Shown: in pieces, positions 40,047 through 50,509 of the stretch | Numbering within the stretch: the stretch's first letter is position 1 | How the letters are laid out: each line of letters begins with the position of its first letter | Made by a program: the position numbers and the translations under genes | The notes under the pieces: model-generated | Database searches by the model: none | The model's input: only the letters and a program-made list of their open reading frames with translations | Told to the model about the DNA's origin: nothing | Assembly (NCBI GenBank): GCA_039519185.1 | Contig: CM076847.1 | Span: forward strand, 47,499,708-47,563,707 | Direction: 5' to 3' | Length of the DNA stretch: 64,000 bases | From: Astragalus membranaceus | Taxonomy: Eukaryota; Streptophyta; Magnoliopsida; Fabales; Fabaceae

Positions 40047-40926
40047 TGGGAAGGGAGTTGATCCATGTTGTAGGAGTGGTACATTCTACTCTACATCAAA
40101 AGATGTTCATTTGGAATGATCTCAATGAATGCCAGATTATTGAAGCTCATCCAACGACCTTCATATTTCTCGATGCAAAAGTAATTAATGCGGATAAGAT
40201 CTGGGTTGATGTTGGCCCATTTAAAATCGAGCAAGGCACTGATCTCAAGAAACAAGTCAATGTGAAAGGTGAACCTTTGACTATGGTTACCAAGCCAAAT
40301 GTTTCCTTCGAATTAAGACATCAAGACGTTGGTCAAGGCAGTGACACGACCGATTGGGAATTATTATGATGGACTCGAGCTTCATTGCTCGAATTTCAGC
40401 CTACGTGGCCGAAAATAGAATAAGGGCGGTCCTCAAGGCCGAATGCGATGTTACCAGTTTCAGAAATGATGTATTCGAAGACACGAGAGAAGTTACTCAA
40501 ACAGAGGGTGACACAAAGGAAGCTGCTAATACAAGCTCAGTTGGAGAACCCCTGGTATATACTGAAACCTCTAATACATTAAGTGGTAATAGCTTGATTG
40601 AAATTATGACCAATTGTAGAAAAGGAGAAATCCCGAAAGATGAAATATTCGAGGAATGCTCAGAAGAGGGAGAGGTCGTTGATGGCCCCCTAGACTGTAT
40701 CTATGATGAAGAGCCACTTTGGTTCGAAAATAGTTGGTCAGATGAGGTAGGTAAGTTAGAGGCACAAGATCCTCTGGAAGAAGTCAACTTGGCTGAAGAA
40801 GGAGAAAAACCGAGACCAACGTTATTAAGTGCTCTCTTGGAACCAAGTATAAAAGAAGCAATCATTAAGATTCTGAAGGTGTACAAAGATATTTTTCTTG
40901 GGATTACAAAGAAATGCCAGGGCTAG
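40047..40926 (+). pseudogene. Ogre/Tat-like protease end and RT linker
   Basis: Coding resumes after the CACTA element with GREWIHVV and STLHQKMFIWNDLNECQI (40060-40140), typical of the end of protease in this group. A frameshift near 40365 leads to 40354-40926, an acidic linker (EECSEEGEVVDGPLDCIYDE, EPSIKEAIIKILKVYKDIFL) that precedes RT. A further shift near 40890 enters RT. Confidence 0.8.
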
Positions 40927-41277
40927 ACAGAGGCTTGGTCAAACACAAGTTACCTCTAAAGCGTGGGAAGAAACCTGTCAAGCATACCCCTCGAAGATTT
41001 GCACCTGAAGTCGTTCAGAAGATCAAGGCAGAGATTCAGAGGTTGCTTGAAGCTAATTTCATTTGAACTGTGCCAGGAATGTATAATGGCTTTCAAATAT
41101 TGTGCCCGTTGTAAAGAAAAATTGTTCTCCGAGGGTTTGTATAGATTTTAGAGATTTAAATTAAGCTACTCCTAAAGATGAATATCCTATGCCCGTAGTT
41201 GATATGTTACTTGATTCGGCATCAGGAAATGAGATATTAAGTTTAATGGATGGTTATTCCGGCTATAATAAAATTTA
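40918..41277 (+). pseudogene. Ogre/Tat-like RT, left piece
   Basis: Frames give LDRGLVKHKLPLKRGKKPVK, RRFAPEVVQKIKAEIQRLLE and, near 41245-41270, MDGYSGYNK. The fingers motif region is damaged by shifts and stops. The Mutator-like element at 41278 interrupts immediately after GYSGYN; the rest of RT is at 42437. Confidence 0.8.
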
Positions 41278-42427
41278 GGCTTAATTACAGTTTTGGTCTC
41301 CCTATTATGACCAACTCACGATTTTAGTCCCCCAACTTTTTTTCACGAATTTAGTCCCCAAATTTTCTCAATTTCTAAAATGAAGGCCCCCCCCTCTAAT
41401 TTGGTCAAACAAATTGCTGACCTGGACCACACTTAACTTATGTGGCAAGCCACACCGGATTGCCACATATACTTGGCCATGTCAGATATGAATATTTATA
41501 ATAATTAAAATAATAAATGATGAAAAACAAAATACAAAATAAAAGTAAAACCTATGATCAAGCCAGATGGATCCTGCGTGCTGCAATTTACCTTCACCGT
41601 CTCTCTCGCTCAAAATTACAGGAGTGAAAAGGCATGAAAGACAAAGAACAACAACAATGAGAAAGGGTGCAAAACAATATCTCATGAATGCATTGAACGA
41701 ATTGATGATGCTTCCGTTACAAAGGCTTGAGCTTTTTATTTCTCTCATATTATTTTCAAAGTCTTTTGTTGCTTCGATATGCTTGCTGGTTTCAGATTTC
41801 CGGAAACACGGGAAGGCTCTCTCTCTGCTCTCAGCCTCTCTTTCGACCTTCCTTTCCTTTCCTTTCCTTTCCTTTCCTTTCCTTCCTTTCTTTCGGTTTA
41901 CACTGTAAATCCCCAAATCAAAACTGCAAATCCCCAAATCGGAGCCCTCCCTAAATCGAAACTCTGTGACTGCGATCTTCGCTCTAGCTCTGGTTTCCCC
42001 TTCTGCTGGTTTAGAGTTGGCTTACAAAATTAAAAACTAAAATCCTTTCTTCCCTAGAAATCGAAACCCATTTTTCTTCTCAAATCCAAAAACAACAATA
42101 AACCCAGAAGAAGAAGAAGGCGTTGAAGAAGAAGCGTTGCCGGGTTGAAGAGATGAGGATGATGATTGATTTATCGTGTTGCTGGGTTGAAGAGATGAGG
42201 ATTGTGGCAGAGTTCTCCTTGTGTTTTTTTTAAATTATTAGTTGTATAAAAACAAATTGTTATAATAAAATTATTTTTTAAAAAATTAAAAATCTCATGT
42301 GGCAATCCAGCGTGGCTTGCCACATCAGTTAAGTGAGGACCACCTCAGCAAATTGTTTGACCAAAGTAGAGAGGGACCTTGATTTTTGAAATTGGGAAAA
42401 TAAGGGGACCAAAACTGTAATTAAGCC
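41278..42427. mobile_element. Mutator-like non-autonomous element with 9-bp TSD
   Basis: Termini are GGCTTAATTACAGTTTTGGT and its inverse, with perfect 9-bp target duplications TAAAATTTA at 41269-41277 and 42428-42436. Inverted arms extend about 190 bases (CTTGCCACAT blocks at both ends). No transposase. The centre holds a CTTTC microsatellite and two GGGTTGAAGAGATGAGGAT repeats. RT coding resumes across the duplication. The 9-bp duplication indicates the Mutator superfamily. Confidence 0.92.
41850..41894 (+). repeat. CTTTC microsatellite
   Basis: Eight to nine consecutive CCTTT units within the Mutator-like element. No function apparent. Confidence 0.85.
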
Positions 42428-42436
42428 TAAAATTTA

Positions 42437-43250
42437 TATAGCCGAAGAAGACGTCCCTAAAACGACATTTGATGCCCTTGCGCTATAGCACATTTGAATG
42501 GGTAGTGGTTCATTTCAGATTAAAAAATGCAGGTGCCACATACCAAAGAGCCGTCAATCTAATCTTTCATGAATTCAAAGGAACTTTTATGCAAGTCAAC
42601 ATCGATGATGTTGTGGTAAACTCTGCTTCCAAAGAGGACCACTTAGAACACTTGAGACTATCATTTGAAAGGATGAGGTTACACGGATTAAAAATGAATC
42701 CGGTTAAGTGCATTTGGTGTGTCTGCAGGAAAATTCCTTGGCTTTCTGATATAAGAAAAAGGGGTGGAGGTAGATACAAACAAGACAAAGGCTACCCTGG
42801 AGATCCTCCCTCCAAGAAACAAAAAGAACTATAGTCCTTCTTGGGCAAAATTAACTTCCTTCGAAGATTCATTTCGAATTTGTCTGGGAGAACTCAAGTG
42901 TTTTCAAAACTCAAGAGGATGAATTCAAGTGGGAACCTGAACATCAAGGGGCATTTGAAGAAATGAAGAGATACTTAAAAATTCTGCCTATCATAATGCC
43001 TCCAAATCGACGAAAACCCTTGAAACATTAAATCTCAACCTCCGATGAGACAATCAGAAGTTTACTTGCTCAGGATGGTCAAGATGGTCATGAAAGGGCT
43101 ATTTACTACTTAAGTAGCATTCTAATTGATGCTGAAACTAGGTATAGTGCTATTGAGAAGCTATGTTTGGCTTTGTATTTCTCTTGTACTAAGGTGAAAT
43201 ATTATCTGAAACCTCACAGGTCTTTGTAACTTCTCATTTTGATGTAATAA
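42437..43250 (+). pseudogene. Ogre/Tat-like RT, right piece, and RNase H start
   Basis: 42469-42834 carries TFEWVVVHFRLKNAGATYQR (the usual MPFG is replaced by VHFR) and FMQVNIDDVVVNS, with the catalytic IDD intact. Downstream frames give MNPVKC and then decayed connection sequence. RNase H-like pieces (ETRYSAIEKLCLALYFSC) run to about 43250. Frameshifts occur near 42730, 42830 and 43020. Confidence 0.82.
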
Positions 43251-43781
43251 AGCACATGTTAACGATACCTATTTTTCACTCTCGAATAGGCAAATGGACA
43301 TTAACATTAACAGAGTTCTCTTTAACGTATGTTCTGCTGAAAGGCATGAAAGAGCAAGTAATTGTTGATTTTCTATCTAATTACGCTTTTGAAAGAAAGA
43401 AGGCCTTAGATCAAAATTACGTTGACATGGACACATAGAAACTGTTTTTTGATGGTTCTTTCCATGCCAAATGTAGTGGAACTGGCTCAATGATAGTCTC
43501 TCCCGATGGTTTACCTACGAAGTTTTTATACCAATCGACAACTAAATGTTCGAATAATGAGGCTTAATACGAAGCCATTATAGCAGGTCTTGAATTACTG
43601 TAAGAATTTAAAGCTTGAAAGGTTTTAATTCGAGGGGATTCAATTCGAAGTACAAATGTGAATGCCCTAGTTTGTTAAAATATTTTAATTTGGCCAAAGC
43701 CTTAATTGAACAATTCGAAGAGGTTGAGTTAGAATATATTCCAAGGGTTCAAAATTTTCAGGCCAATGAGTTGACCCAAAC
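43251..43781 (+). pseudogene. Ogre/Tat-like RNase H end and archaeal-type RNase H, left piece
   Basis: 43256-43438 reads HSRIGKWTLTLTEFSLTYVL. After a stop comes LFFDGSFHAKCSGTGSMIVS (first acidic residue), then NNEA*YEAIIAGLELL (second). This second RNase H is the Tat-lineage marker. The frame ends in VELEYIPRVQNFQANELTQT at 43720-43781, where the chromovirus-like element inserted. Confidence 0.82.
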
Positions 43782-44195
43782 TGTAACACCCCGGTATTTC
43801 TTTAACAAAGAAATACCTAAATATACAATTTGGTATAAATCAGAGTATAAAAATTCCTGTTCAGATATACATCTTTACAAGAAACAGCAGAAACTAATAA
43901 ATAAAATAATACAAGCTCGAGTCATACGACCGAATACAGATACAACTACAGAAGAACAAGGACAACTGTAAATGAATCAATCTGTAATCTTCTTCTCGAA
44001 CCCGACATACCAACTGATCCGCCTGCTGTCCTTATAACTTGTTCTCTGTAAAAACAACAAATATGGATTGGGTGAGACAACTTGTCTCAGTGAGTCCTAC
44101 CGTGCCCCCTCACTAGCACTCGGTTCAATTATTAAACCGTTAACACTGTTTAATTAGCTACCACGAGCTATAATCGAAATGCCAAGCAAATCGTG

Positions 44196-44410
44196 TTCTC
44201 AGTTATGTTTTTAATAGCTTAGCTCAAACCGACTGCACAACTGCTAATCCCAGTAGCTATAGCTTAACATAGGCCGACTGCACAACTGCTAATCCCGGCA
44301 ATGTTCTCAATTATGTTTTTAATAGCTTAGCTCAACCGACTACACAACTGCTAATCCCGGTAGCTATAGCTTAACATCGGCCGACTGCACAACTGCTAAT
44401 CCCGGCAACC
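44196..44410. repeat. Two-level tandem repeat in left LTR
   Basis: A unit of about 110 bases (ATGTTTTTAATAGCTTAGCT...) occurs twice, and each contains two copies of GACTGCACAACTGCTAATCC. The same arrangement is at 50928-51140 in the other LTR. Confidence 0.8.
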
Positions 44411-44626
44411 CGTGAGTTGACCACGCCAAAACACATTCAGGGCCTAGGTAAGGGGTCATGACTACCCTCCCTAGTATGCTACTTGTCAGGTCGTCACCCG
44501 ACGCGATATATGTATGACAATACATAACGATTTCTCGAGAGTTAGATAATATATATCTTTCCGATCACCAAAGGATCATTCACATAGTCTTTTTAAATAA
44601 GTTATATCTTATCGATCTATAACCCG

Positions 44627-44930
44627 TATAGATGAATTTATAAACATCCGGCATTATAATCAAATTGTAACGTATTAGTGACTTATAACCCGTTTTGATG
44701 AATTTATAAACATCCGGCATTAAAATCATATTGTAACGTATTATTGACTTATAACCCGTTTTGATGAATTTGAAAACATCCGGCATTATAATCATATTGT
44801 AACGTATTATTGACTTATAACCCGTTTTGATGAATTTATAAACATCCGACATTATAATCATATTGTAACGTATTATTGACTTATAACCCGTTTTGATGAA
44901 TTTATAAACATCCGGCATTATAATCATATT
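44627..44930. repeat. 66-base tandem array, 5 units, left LTR
   Basis: The unit starts TGAATTTATAAACATCCGGC and is repeated about five times with few changes; the partner LTR has about three (51359-51527). Because 66 is a multiple of 3, the minus strand shows an open frame of 22-residue repeats (MPDVYKFIKTGYKS); this is almost certainly a by-product. Confidence 0.88.
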
Positions 44931-45180
44931 CAATTGACATATATAACATATATATTCAGTCAGTACGTCAGACGGTGTACCCACACGTATACTAGGGTTT
45001 CGGTTTTTCAGTCAAATATGCTTTTGAAACTCTTTTTCCAAAATCATGAGTGGAATAAGTTCAAAATACGGTTGTCAGTAAGGCAATATCCTTAAAGTGG
45101 GTTGGGGAGAAAATTAGAAGTGATTCGGGATCGAAAGGAGCGACGAAATGAGAAATCGGAGTCCGGTAACAGCAGCCCAC

Positions 45181-45286
45181 GCACGGTCCGTGCCCAGGGG
45201 CGCACGACCCGTGCGTGATTTACCAAAACCACACAGCCAACCCGAAGAGGGCGCACGGTCCGTGCCCAGGGGCGCACGACCCGTGC
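45181..45286. repeat. Palindrome cluster GCACGGTCCGTGC, left LTR
   Basis: Four palindromes: GCACGGTCCGTGC and GCACGACCCGTGC, then the same pair again, each pair joined by CCAGGGGC. Same motif family as in the Athila LTRs (3073, 28678, 1845). Confidence 0.85.
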
Positions 45287-47057
45287 GGCCTGTTCTGTTA
45301 CCGAATTCTAGTTTCTCATTCCGCTTTCCATTTCTCGCCCAAATCGAATTCCGATCGTTCTCCAACCTGAAAACGGATTTAATAAACAATATTCCAGACC
45401 ATATTCCAGTGAAAGCACTTAAAATCACAATTTCGTAAATTGTTCAACAATTCAATAAAAACCGTAAAAACGCGATATTGCTCAAAAACGGTTTTCGGTT
45501 CCAAAATCTATCGAAAATTGATAATTGCCTTATGACTCAATCCGATATAATTTCAAGACACGAAAAATATCCCTATCAGTGAGTAGAACTCACCCGGTTG
45601 ACGAGTCCCCGAGAAGTCGCGTCCTCGCTCGAACAACCGAACCGTTATCCACTCGAACAATCCCCGTAGTCACGTACACGCTCCAAGTGCCTCCGCATCC
45701 GAACCTGATGGGTCCCACTTGCGCAACCAGTAACTAAGTCAATCATCCTCGCTACTGGACCCCACTTCAGTATATCGAACTGATGGCGCTCGAGACTTTG
45801 GCGAATCGAGCTCAAATTTGACGAACGGGCATACTAGCTTCCATTTCCATTTCCCAGAATCAGGACCCAGTTTTTCAATAAGCATAACTTGGTCAATCCG
45901 TGACCCAATCTACTCAAATCAGTGCCCATTGTGAAGATAATTTCGTCTACTTTCAAATGGTCAAGGATTCACACGCATGCATCCAGTGGTTTGGGAGATA
46001 TTAACAAAACAAGATGACTGGTCCAGGACAGCGCTTGATTTTGAAACCGTAACTTGGGGACATGATATCTCCTTGATTTCGCCATGAAATCATACGGTTC
46101 TTCTGCCCAAAATGAAGATAGTTTTGTCTACTTTCCAGAGAAACAAGAATCACGATCATCGGAGTTGTGTGCAGGGAGATACGATGAAATCACTGAAGGT
46201 ATACCATACGGGTTTTACCCAGAATTTCATTGAACTTGCATCTTCACCTTCTAACTTGGAATCCCAGCTCCATCCTTCTTATACTCGAAAATGGTGGATG
46301 GAGATATAGGGGAGGATGATCAGCAACAGTTGTATCAAAGGGTAGAGGAAGAAAAATGGTGAAGGATGGCATAAAGATCACTTGCATGCACCAAGGCTTT
46401 GGGATTTTCCACTTCTTCTCCTCTCTTCTCTCCATTCGCCTTCTCCTCTTTCTCTCTCTCTTGATGCTATGTTTTTTCTGAGTTTCAGAAAGTGAGGTGT
46501 ATGGGAGTGAGGCCTGATCCTGGGGCTTTTCAGCTGAAGCTCATTTAAGGGCATGAAAAGACCATACTACCCTTTAGTCCATTTTATTGCTTTGATACAC
46601 TTCTAAATAACCACTAACCTATAATTTCCCTTAACAATCATGGTTATGGTCTTGTGGAATTGAGGAGTGTATTTGGTGTTGGGTAATTTGGGTTACGGGC
46701 ATAAGGGACATGGAAATGACCAAAATGCCCTTGGCCCATTAAGTCTTGGTTTTGAGGCTAAAACCCCAATAATCTTATGGCTTTCCGCTCGGCATAGGTT
46801 TCTCGGCTAATCCTCATTCGATTCGAGATTAATTGCTCACTCAATTGATACGTCTTCGATGTGAGGTAAATTGACGATTTTACCCTTCAGCTGAATTGTT
46901 CATTTAATTTATGACTAAGCCACAATTAAATATAGAGTAGGATTTCTTTGGACTTTTCCTCGACTATTAATCCCCGAGACACGACCAATTATTCCCACAA
47001 ATAATTACTCGGTCTTAGGCATCATAGTACGAGTCTTTAAAAATTAGGGATGTTACA

Positions 47058-50000
47058 ATCACCCCAACTTTTAAAAATTTTGTCCTCAAAATTGACAAGA
47101 CGAACCTTAAGCAAAAGGATATTGATATCGGGTCATCATGTCCTCTTCCAATTCCCGAGTAGCCTCTTCGGCTGAGAAGCCTTCTCAGACTACCTTGACA
47201 ATCGGAATAGTCCTTGGACGCAGAGTCATCATACCACGCTCCAAGATATAGATAGGATAAGGTTGGAATGATAAATCCGGTCGAAGATCGATCGCTTCAA
47301 CGCTCAACGGCTGAAGTGGATCGGGAATACATTTTCTCAATTGAGACACGTGAAAGACATCATGAAGATACAGACTTTCTTCAGAGATTAACTATTCCAA
47401 CCTCTTGAAAGCTGACACTAATTGTTATGGACAATGGAATGCCTACAATCTGTTGAGGATACGAACTCATAGTTATGGTATCCACACATCCTGCACTATC
47501 GAAGTCAGGAACTCGGAGGGTTTCGGCCTAGCCGTAGCTTGAATTGGAACGAAACGATGACTTTTAAGAGAATTTCTTTGGAATCAAACCATACGGCATC
47601 CAGAAGAAAAGTTTTCTTCTCTTCCCGAGTTACGCTCACATAAGCGCTTGACTCATTTTACTAAAATCTCGACCGAAGCAAACAGAGTTATTTTATAGAA
47701 CAGGTTGACTTTCAGTCCAAGGAATCCAGAAACGATTTTCCTTGCAACCGAATCCAGGAAAAACTCTAAAATAATAGTAAAATATTCTTTCATTAAATCA
47801 GTTCCAAAACTTGAAGGTACAATAGTTCCATTTGAATGAAAATTCTTTTCAATGGGGTTTCTAATGACGATAGTTTGAAAATACGACTATCCCAAAAGGT
47901 TAATTCACCCCAACTTATATATAACCTTACTCAATGCACGACGCTCCAATAAAGCGGAATCTCATTCTCTGATATTTAAAGTTACGAGTTTGAAAGTGAG
48001 AGTAGAAGTGTTACTTTGTTGGAACCAGCCATTTGTGCAATCAAGATCTCACAAACTTCTATTATCGTGCTTGAGTTCGGCTCCGTTAAGACAAAACAAT
48101 TGGGTTCATTCGAGGAAGGGATCGGGAAGGACATTGAGCCGAAAGGGGAAGCGGGTATTTGTTTTAAAATTTTCCCAAGCCGCTATTCTATTCGATCCAA
48201 TTTATTTCCTTTCAATTCCTTTCTCGAATCGGTCCAAGATAACACTTCGAGGTTAAAACAAAGGCTTGTATTTCGTGATAAAAAAATAGACACGACTCAA
48301 CTGTCTCAAGAGACTACACAATGGTAATGGGATGCACTATCAAGGACTCATGTGTCATACATTCGCTGTCCAATCATTTAGTCTCAGACCGACCTACGGT
48401 TCATCCTCAGACATTCTTCCATCATACGGGTGTTTTGGATAAAAGAAAGATGTACTATGCGTATTCAACTTATCAAATTCTTAGAAAGCCTCGTGTACTA
48501 GCTAAATCAGACAACTCTGAATTCAGTACATACTTGCTTTATTGACATCTTGCCGATAGATTATTAGAATGGTGAAACTAGCTTCGATCCATCCGATGGA
48601 TCAAAGTCATAACAACTTACTGTCAACCCTAACGGGATCCGGATTACGATTGGGGTTTTAACTCGATAGCGGAAGCTTGAACACTATTACTGCCGAAATA
48701 TGATTGCCCTAACCTGGCTTGACACCTCTCCAACTAGCAATTATATCCACGTGTTATCCAGCCTTCCATTACTTTCGAGCAAACGTTTGAGTAGCCCACA
48801 TCTTTGGTTTAGAAACCTTTCTAGCATTTCATGTAGTCACCGGTACAACCGATGTTTTAACTAACCCAAAATAACGATAAGGGTGCGTCTTTCGACCATT
48901 ATGACTCTGTTCTCATAATTCAACCTACAGTTCGGTGCCATTATACAGGTTATGGCTCTTTCAGGATTGTCTAAGTCAACGACTTATCCCACCACAGTTG
49001 TCTTTCTAGATTATCTAGGCTTTGAATTTTGATACCTATCTTTCATAGATATTGATTACTCGGACTTTAAGGAGATGCGAATTTCGATATTAGGAATCTT
49101 ACTAGAATGACATAAGGTCTTCTTTAGAAGTTACGATTTAGTGCCATCCTATTCAAATCCTTGGTTTCTCGATTAACTTCAGCGTAGTAATTATTCTCGG
49201 ATTAGTCACGAAATTGGAATTGCGGTGGCACTAGGGGATTTTGAAAACAAAAGTTATTTCGGGAATCACACGAGCACACCATGAGTGTCTCCGTATTGAT
49301 TCGTTGAAATTGGATTTATCCTTTAAAATTTTCCTTGGCCCAACTTCTTTCTGAACTTCCGCGACTATCCAGACATAATTATTACATTATATTAATCAAT
49401 ATAGCTTCAGAACGGGTTCTAGGAGTCTAAATTGACTGATTGGAGATCCTTTCTACCAATTTCCCGTACAACAGGGAGGTCCACATTCCACGAATGCTTA
49501 GAGTTTACGGTTCAGATTTAAAACAGAGGTACACTTCAAAATACAATTGAAGATACGGTTCACAACCCATTCATCGGTGTAGATAATTTCGTTAGCTTTC
49601 CAACGCCTCTCGGAACATAAAAATCGGAGTTCCGGAGCGAAGTTACGAACAAAATGAGTCGGAAGACTAACGAGAATTTCTCACAGACCGTGATCGGAGT
49701 GCTTCCAGCAGCGGATTGAAATAAGGTCACTTCTACCGATTCCACATACTGATCTGCTTTGAAGGATTTGATTCATAATTCCTGATCGGGACTTAACCTG
49801 ATCGGCATATTATGACTCTGCTAGTCAATACTGGCAACAGAGTATCTTTACTCAGTTAGCTTTATCATCTGTCACATTGTGACTCGGAAGAAGAAGAATC
49901 GGGATCTGTACTTGAAATTTTCTGGAGGGACTTCCTCAACTGATACCTAAACTGGGATTGACTTACTCCAGAAGGTGAGATTTATGATGAAAATGATATT

Positions 50001-50495
50001 TCAAAAACTGATACGCTGACTAAATAAAGGTCAGGGTTTCGGGTGTTAACTAATCCGACAGATTTCAGTACACTGACGTTACTGCCGCACAATGGCTTCG
50101 CTTGATTTAAACTTCTCGATAAGATCTAAGACGTTTCATCCCGCGACTCACTAGCCGCATCCGATTTATTTACTGAACAGCCGCCCACAGTTTCCTCGAA
50201 CCATCGCAGATGTCCATCATGGTTTCCAGATGCCATATGTAGCCCTCTGCTGCTGCTACGCGCTCTGATGAAACGATAAGGATGAGAATCCTATGGTGTA
50301 GGGTTTCGGACATTTTCGGGGCTGAGGCAACTATCTGTCATAATTTTCAGTAACTTACATGAAACATTGAGTGGATCCTGACTCAATACGTCACATAATA
50401 TACTAAAAAGATCTGACATATAATTGTCTAAGTCCCTAGCTGACTCGATCCTATGTTCTCGACCCGAAGGTCACTATGTCCGACAAGGCCGAACC
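47058..50495 (-). other. Interior of chromovirus-like element, mostly non-coding
   Basis: Apart from the integrase tail at 47093-47365 no conserved retroelement domain was recognised on either strand. Frames are short and broken. The length (3.4 kb) is below the usual gag-pol size. Confidence 0.6.
47093..47365 (-). pseudogene. Chromovirus-type integrase C-terminal remnant
   Basis: The minus strand reads HVSQLRKCIPDPLQPLSVEA, then ILERGMMTLRPRTIPIVKVV, a stop, and EEATRELEEDMMTRY. This is the C-terminal segment of integrase in plant chromoviruses, just before the polypurine tract. It shows that the element derives from an autonomous chromovirus. One stop interrupts it. Confidence 0.8.
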
Positions 50496-50507
50496 GCTCT
50501 GATACCA
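50496..50507 (-). other. Primer-binding site, tRNA-iMet
   Basis: The minus strand reads TGGTATCAGAGC, two bases inside the right LTR that starts at 50510. It fixes the minus orientation of the element. Confidence 0.9.
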
Positions 50508-50509
50508 AA

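Larger units (their letters stand above)
43782..47057 (-). repeat. 3' LTR (left) of the chromovirus-like element
   Basis: Collinear with 50510-53653. It is 132 bases longer, which equals two extra copies of a 66-base tandem repeat (44627-44930). It also holds 44196-44410 repeats and a palindrome cluster at 45181-45286. It ends ATGTTACA at 47057. Confidence 0.92.

Noticed and set aside
41567..41908. Overlapping frames in the Mutator-like element
   Set aside because: They are read through a CTTTC microsatellite and lack similarity to any protein I know.
44196..44410. Regular repeats resembling a CRISPR array
   Set aside because: Repeats are inside a plant LTR, vary in length, have no unique spacers, and are duplicated in the other LTR.
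44580..44984. 134-codon minus-strand frame made of 22-residue repeats
   Set aside because: It follows directly from a 66-base tandem array inside an LTR; unit number differs between LTRs and no start context or family similarity is visible.
48016..48327. 103-codon frame inside the chromovirus-like element
   Set aside because: On the strand opposite to the element, with no family motif; probably chance.
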